NCBI RefSeq assembly: GCF_019603315.1
Contig: NZ_CP080649.1
Span: 2,552,176 to 2,616,175, forward strand
DNA from: Ruficoccus sp. ZRK36
GTDB taxonomy: Bacteria > Verrucomicrobiota > Verrucomicrobiia > Opitutales > Cerasicoccaceae
Length of the DNA stretch: 64,000 nucleotides
Direction of reading: 5' to 3'
Part shown: positions 60,375-64,000 of the stretch, piece by piece
Numbering within the stretch: position 1 is the stretch's first letter
How the letters are laid out: each line of letters opens with the position of its first letter
Program-made: the position numbers and the translations under genes
The notes under the pieces: model-generated
The model's database searches: none
Told to the model about the DNA's origin: nothing
Seen by the model: the letters and a program-made list of their open reading frames with translations, nothing else

Positions 60375-62772
60375 CGCTCTGTGGAATGGGAGAATTTGTC
60401 TGGGATGTCTCACGCCGCTGGCCGTCTTTGTCCTTTTTGGCCATTTTCGGGTACTCAACGCGGCTGTGGAGCATATTCAGAATGGTGAAGACAAAACTGT
60501 CCCGGATGAGTCGGATCTCCTGCATGGTCATGGGAGACTCGTCGAGCTGCCCGTCCTCGATGCGGTCGGAGATGATACCGTCCACGAGGTCCTCGACGTT
60601 TTGCGGGGTGACCTTTTTCAGGCTGCGTGAGGCGGCTTCGATCGAGTCGGCCAGAAAGATGATGGCGGCTTCCTTCGTGCGAGGGCGCGGGCCATCGTAG
60701 CGGAAGCTGCTCTCGTCGATCTCGCCGGGGGAGGGCGCGGGCTGGCTGGCGCTGCCACCCAGCGGCAGGCTCGGCTGCTGTTTCTGGTTGAGCGCCTTGT
60801 TATAGAAATACTTGATCAGCGTCGTGCCGTGGTGCTGACGGATGACATCCAGGAAGACCGTGGGCAGCTTCGCATCACGAGCCATGTCGGCGCCTTCTTT
60901 GACGTGGTTCTTGATGATGAGCGCGGACATGGTGGGGTTGCGCTCGTCGTGGGGGTTGTGGCCGTCGTGCTGGTTCTCCGTGAAATACTCGGGCTTGGTC
61001 ATCTTGCCGATGTCATGGAACAGGCAAGTCGCGCGGCACAGGAGCGGGTTTGCACCGATCTCCAGCGCGGCGCGCTCGGAGAGATTGGCGACCATCAGGC
61101 TGTGGTGGTAGGTGCCGGGGGCCTCGATCTGGAGCTTGCGCAGAAGCGGGTGGTTGAAGTCTGTCAGCTCCAGCAGGGTAATGTCCGTGGTGAACTTAAA
61201 GATATGCTCCAAGAGCGGAAGGACACCGATGGCAAGCATGCCGGTGAGGACGCCGACCACGCAGGCCGTGACAAACTGCTGGATCATGGTGCGGGTGTCC
61301 ATGTCGTCGAGCAGTCCGAAGAACAGCGCGCAGATGGCAACCGCGAGGCCAGCCATGGCCCCGGCCTTCACGACCTTGGCGCGCAGGCGGATATCCCGGC
61401 AGTAATGAATCCCGGTCAGTGAGGAGACGAGCGAGATCAGGAAGATCTCCATCGAGTTACCCTCCATCATCCCGAACAGGGTGGAGATGAGCAGCGAAAT
61501 CATGACGGCCGCGCGCTCCCCGATAAGCATGGAGATGACAATCCCTCCAAACGCCACGGGAGCCAGGAAGGTCACGGTGGCCTGAAGGGTGGGGCTGCGG
61601 CTGAGAAAGTCCAGCGAGCCGATCTGGTCCACGACACGGATAAGGATCAGGTTGACCAGCAGGATCAGGGCGGCGAGCAGGATGCGCCGGTTGGAGCGGC
61701 GGAAGGTCGGCATGGCCACCTGGATGTAGATCATCGTGGCCAGAATCAGGATAAAGGTCAGCACGGTCTGCTGCGCCAGGGTGGCATTAAAGCCCCAGAT
61801 CATGCGCTCGCTCTTGCTCAGGGCCTGCCGGTAGGCCGAGAGTGTCTCGACCTGGTCAGGGGTCAGGCGGGTGCCCGGCTCGGTCAGGACGTCTCCGGTT
61901 TCGATCGTTACCTGGACGGGTTTGACCTTGGCTACGGCAGTTTGGATGCGCTCCTCGGTACGCTTGGCGTCGTACTCGAGGTTGGGCTTGATGCCCTTAC
62001 GGAAGATGCGGAAAAGCGCGCGGGAGAGGCCGGTGTCGGCATCGAGGCCGGCGAGGTTAATACGCAGCAGGCGGACGGCGTCCTCCTCGGATTGGAGGCG
62101 TGTGCCCTGTGCGCGCCCGAAGACCTCGTAGGAGGAGATTGTTTCCCCGTCGACGGCGGGCGGCTCAAGCTGGTTGGCCTGAAAGATGCCTTCGCGCAGG
62201 ATGTCCTTGAGGATGAGGCGGCCCTCGTTGAGGTAGCGCGTGAGCTGCTCGGGAGTGCAACGCTCGACCAGCAGCGAGAGGTCTTCGCTGTTAATACCGG
62301 TGCCGGTGAGCTGGTTAAACTGCTGGGCAAAGGTGTCGATGGCGATCTTGCGGTCCTCGGCAGGCAGATCGGTCAACTCCGGGAGGAGGTCGTCATTGAT
62401 CCCGGTTTCGAGCTGCTCGATTTTGTCGTTAAAGCCCTGGTAAACGCCTGGGTTGATCCGGTAGTAGGGGCCGATCTGGCGCTTGCGCTGCTCGATCAGG
62501 CGGTTGGTCTGCGTCTGGCTCTCGTAGGAGAAGGGTATCTCCGCGGTGACGCGGATGCGCGCGGTCTGCCCCGGCAGTACGCGCGGCCCCGCCGGAGAGC
62601 GACCCACAAAACAGATCAGCACGATGGCGAGCGTGAGCCCGAGCATAAGCCCGGTGGCAAGCCATTGGTTAGTGTCGATGGCTTCTCGTACGCTGGACGG
62701 GCGTCCCTCGTCCCGGCGTTTACGCCGAGCTTCGACAATCTGCTCCTTCTTACTCTTTTTCTTAAATACCAT
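60337..62772 (-). CDS. pgpH: 7TM-HD phosphodiesterase (PgpH type)
   Basis: 811 residues from the ATG at 62772 (MVFKKKSKKEQIVEARRK). Basic cytosolic start, TM helix about 40-58, a large extracytoplasmic 7TMR-HDED domain (about 65-340), seven TM helices (about 345-560) and a cytosolic HD domain: CRATCLFHDIGKMTKPEYF with the HD dyad, NHVKEGADMARD and IRQHHGTTLIKYFY. PgpH enzymes hydrolyse c-di-AMP; the Lys/Arg tail and Ser/Thr end are unassigned. It overlaps ybeY by 38 bp and follows phoH by 51 bp. Substrate assigned by family. Confidence 0.9.
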   Translation of the reverse strand: MVFKKKSKKEQIVEARRKRRDEGRPSSVREAIDTNQWLATGLMLGLTLAIVLICFVGRSPAGPRVLPGQTARIRVTAEIPFSYESQTQTNRLIEQRKRQIGPYYRINPGVYQGFNDKIEQLETGINDDLLPELTDLPAEDRKIAIDTFAQQFNQLTGTGINSEDLSLLVERCTPEQLTRYLNEGRLILKDILREGIFQANQLEPPAVDGETISSYEVFGRAQGTRLQSEEDAVRLLRINLAGLDADTGLSRALFRIFRKGIKPNLEYDAKRTEERIQTAVAKVKPVQVTIETGDVLTEPGTRLTPDQVETLSAYRQALSKSERMIWGFNATLAQQTVLTFILILATMIYIQVAMPTFRRSNRRILLAALILLVNLILIRVVDQIGSLDFLSRSPTLQATVTFLAPVAFGGIVISMLIGERAAVMISLLISTLFGMMEGNSMEIFLISLVSSLTGIHYCRDIRLRAKVVKAGAMAGLAVAICALFFGLLDDMDTRTMIQQFVTACVVGVLTGMLAIGVLPLLEHIFKFTTDITLLELTDFNHPLLRKLQIEAPGTYHHSLMVANLSERAALEIGANPLLCRATCLFHDIGKMTKPEYFTENQHDGHNPHDERNPTMSALIIKNHVKEGADMARDAKLPTVFLDVIRQHHGTTLIKYFYNKALNQKQQPSLPLGGSASQPAPSPGEIDESSFRYDGPRPRTKEAAIIFLADSIEAASRSLKKVTPQNVEDLVDGIISDRIEDGQLDESPMTMQEIRLIRDSFVFTILNMLHSRVEYPKMAKKDKDGQRRETSQTNSPIPQSDAKSDPAKSAFV

Positions 62773-62823
62773 AATCAATCGAGCGATGCCGCCGTTGTAA
62801 GGCGGCGCAGTCACTTGGGGTCC

Positions 62824-63798
62824 TTATTTGGACTTCTTGGACCGGCTGTCGCTGAGGTGGTTTTCGTAGGCGTGGATGATACGGCTCACCAGCGGGTGGC
62901 GCACCACGTCGGCGTGGTCGAAGTAAAACAGCTTGATCCCCTCGATATGGGCGAGGATCTCGACGGCCTGCTTGAGGCCGGACTGCTGTGCTCGGGGCAG
63001 GTCCACCTGGGTGATGTCACCGGTGATGATCATCCGGCTGCTATCGCCCAGACGCGTGAGGAACATCATCATCTGCTCGGGAGAGGTATTCTGGGCCTCG
63101 TCGAGGATGACGTAAGCATTGGAAAGGGTACGGCCACGCATGTAGGCCAGTGGGGCGATCTCGATCAGCCCCTTTTCGGTCATGCGCTCGGTTTCCTCCG
63201 GGCCGACCATTTCATTGAGGGCATCGTAAATAGGGCGCAGGTAGGGCAGGAGCTTTTCCTTCAGGTCGCCGGGCAGGAAGCCCAGGGCCTCACCGGCCTC
63301 AACGGCGGGACGGGTGATGATGAGCTTCTGGACCTTTTTCTCCTGCAGGGCCTGAATGGCGGCAGCCATGGCCAGGTAGGTCTTACCGGTACCAGCCGGG
63401 CCGATCCCGAAGACGATGTCGTTCTTGCCGATGAACTGCAGGTAGCGCTTCTGGTTGATCGTTTTGGGGACGATGCTCTTTTTGCGCAGTTGGATGACGA
63501 GCGGGTTGTTAAAGACCTCGCGCATCTCGTCGGCCTCACCGCGGGCGATAGAGGCGAGCATGTTGTCAAAGTCGGAGCGGCCGATCTGGATACCCTGGCC
63601 GCGGAGCTTGTCCAGGAGCCCGAAAAGCTCGGTGGCGGCGGCTACAGCGTCCTCCTCACCGTCAATCTTGATCCAGTCGTCGCGTGAGACGAGGGTCACG
63701 TCCAGGGCTTGTTCAGCCTTGGCGAGGTTTTCGTCGTTGGAGCAGTAGAGCTGGGCCAGGTGGCGGGGGCTCGGGAAGGTGAGGGTCTCAGAGGCCAT
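62824..63798 (-). CDS. phoH: PhoH-like ATPase
   Basis: 324 residues, RNA-linked P-loop ATPase of the PhoH/PhoL family. N-terminal KH-like region (1-100), then Walker [15 protein letters not shown] (about 132), [18 protein letters not shown], Walker [25 protein letters not shown] and the C-terminal [15 protein letters not shown]. Usually precedes ybeY, as here with one gene between. Role in RNA processing with YbeY is assumed. Confidence 0.95.
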   Translation of the reverse strand: MASETLTFPSPRHLAQLYCSNDENLAKAEQALDVTLVSRDDWIKIDGEEDAVAAATELFGLLDKLRGQGIQIGRSDFDNMLASIARGEADEMREVFNNPLVIQLRKKSIVPKTINQKRYLQFIGKNDIVFGIGPAGTGKTYLAMAAAIQALQEKKVQKLIITRPAVEAGEALGFLPGDLKEKLLPYLRPIYDALNEMVGPEETERMTEKGLIEIAPLAYMRGRTLSNAYVILDEAQNTSPEQMMMFLTRLGDSSRMIITGDITQVDLPRAQQSGLKQAVEILAHIEGIKLFYFDHADVVRHPLVSRIIHAYENHLSDSRSKKSK

Positions 63799-63870
63799 AC
63801 AGTGAAATGCGGGCGCGCGTATCTCTCGGGTTAAGTAGCAGGGCGGATGCCGGGTTCATACACGCGGCTA

Positions 63871-64000
63871 TTATTCCTCCACGAATTGCTTCAGTCGCTG
63901 CCACATGGCGTCGAGCGATTCCGGTAAAACCTTGGTTTCTCCCAGGACGGGCATGAAGTTGGTGTCGCCGTCCCAGCGGGGGACGATATGGCAGTGCAGA
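63871..64000 (-). CDS. HIT-family hydrolase, C-terminal fragment
   Basis: Only the last 42 codons are in the window; stop at 63871-63873. The visible peptide has H-C-H-I-V-P-R-W (the end of the H-x-H-x-H histidine triad, LHCHIVPRWDGDTNFMPVLG) followed by a helical end. This matches HIT proteins of the Ap4A-phosphorylase/HINT-type group found upstream of phoH. Nucleotide hydrolase or transferase; substrate unknown. 72 bp upstream of phoH. Confidence 0.85.
   Translation of the reverse strand, partial: LHCHIVPRWDGDTNFMPVLGETKVLPESLDAMWQRLKQFVEE

Noticed and set aside
61942-63687. 581-codon ORF opposite pgpH and phoH
   Set aside because: Antisense to two well-supported genes and composed of Val/Gly/Leu/Asp-rich shadow sequence.

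Overview
The window is about 60% GC chromosomal DNA from what looks like a marine- or sediment-type Verrucomicrobiota bacterium (Opitutae/Puniceicoccales-like). This is inferred from the PEP-CTERM secreted protein, the ExbB/ExbD/TonB and OpgGH outer-membrane/periplasm machinery, the giant Fn3/Reelin-type surface protein, and intergenic inverted repeats of the AACCACGGAT type, which I associate with this phylum. No rRNA is present, so the placement is not proven.

Layout. 1-2,218: truncated alkaline phosphatase and a PEP-CTERM protein. 2,219-6,410: a three-gene operon for osmoregulated periplasmic glucans (opgG, a small membrane protein, opgH). 6,518-8,317: a DUF89 protein and a divergent NifX-like/DUF134 pair. 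8,347-13,256: a late heme pathway cluster (hemF, hemE, hemN, hemY) with both oxygen-dependent and oxygen-independent coproporphyrinogen oxidases. 13,327-24,857: alsD, mutS, a CE2-type esterase, an ArnT-type glycosyltransferase, PAP2 and CPBP membrane enzymes, a hydrolase, an RNA methyltransferase-like protein and a flavin reductase. 24,870-27,556: pfkB-type kinase, tmk and holB. 28,008-30,040: exbB-exbD-tonB. 30,329-35,331: the glycerol regulon glpF-glpK-glpD with a divergent DeoR-type regulator. 35,421-43,110: a glycosyltransferase, an EamA permease, a lipoprotein and a 1,572-residue surface protein. 51,270-54,454: two CLC channels. 54,527-64,000: tRNA-Thr, tspO, a nuclease-helicase, and the housekeeping run HIT-phoH-pgpH-ybeY-DUF502-recO-LolA-like.

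The accessory region is a 7.4-kb element at 43,671-51,077, integrated in the 3' end of a tRNA-Tyr gene. It is bounded by a 31-bp direct repeat (attL/attR) and carries a tyrosine integrase, an AlpA-type excisionase, an RHH protein, an HUH-type replication protein with a small partner, a HigBA toxin-antitoxin pair and three AT-rich cargo genes. Two cargo genes form a tight pair: a DUF3223 protein with an HNH-like tail and a DUF3644 protein with a HEPN-like R-x4-H motif. This is the best candidate here for an undescribed (possibly anti-phage) system. No phage structural gene is visible, so the element looks like an integrating rolling-circle replicon.

A second unusual signal is a family of mosaic repeats built from short perfect hairpins with mostly three-base loops (16,876-17,001; 18,796-18,970; 22,057-22,280; smaller pieces elsewhere). 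One copy sits in frame inside the ArnT-type glycosyltransferase gene.
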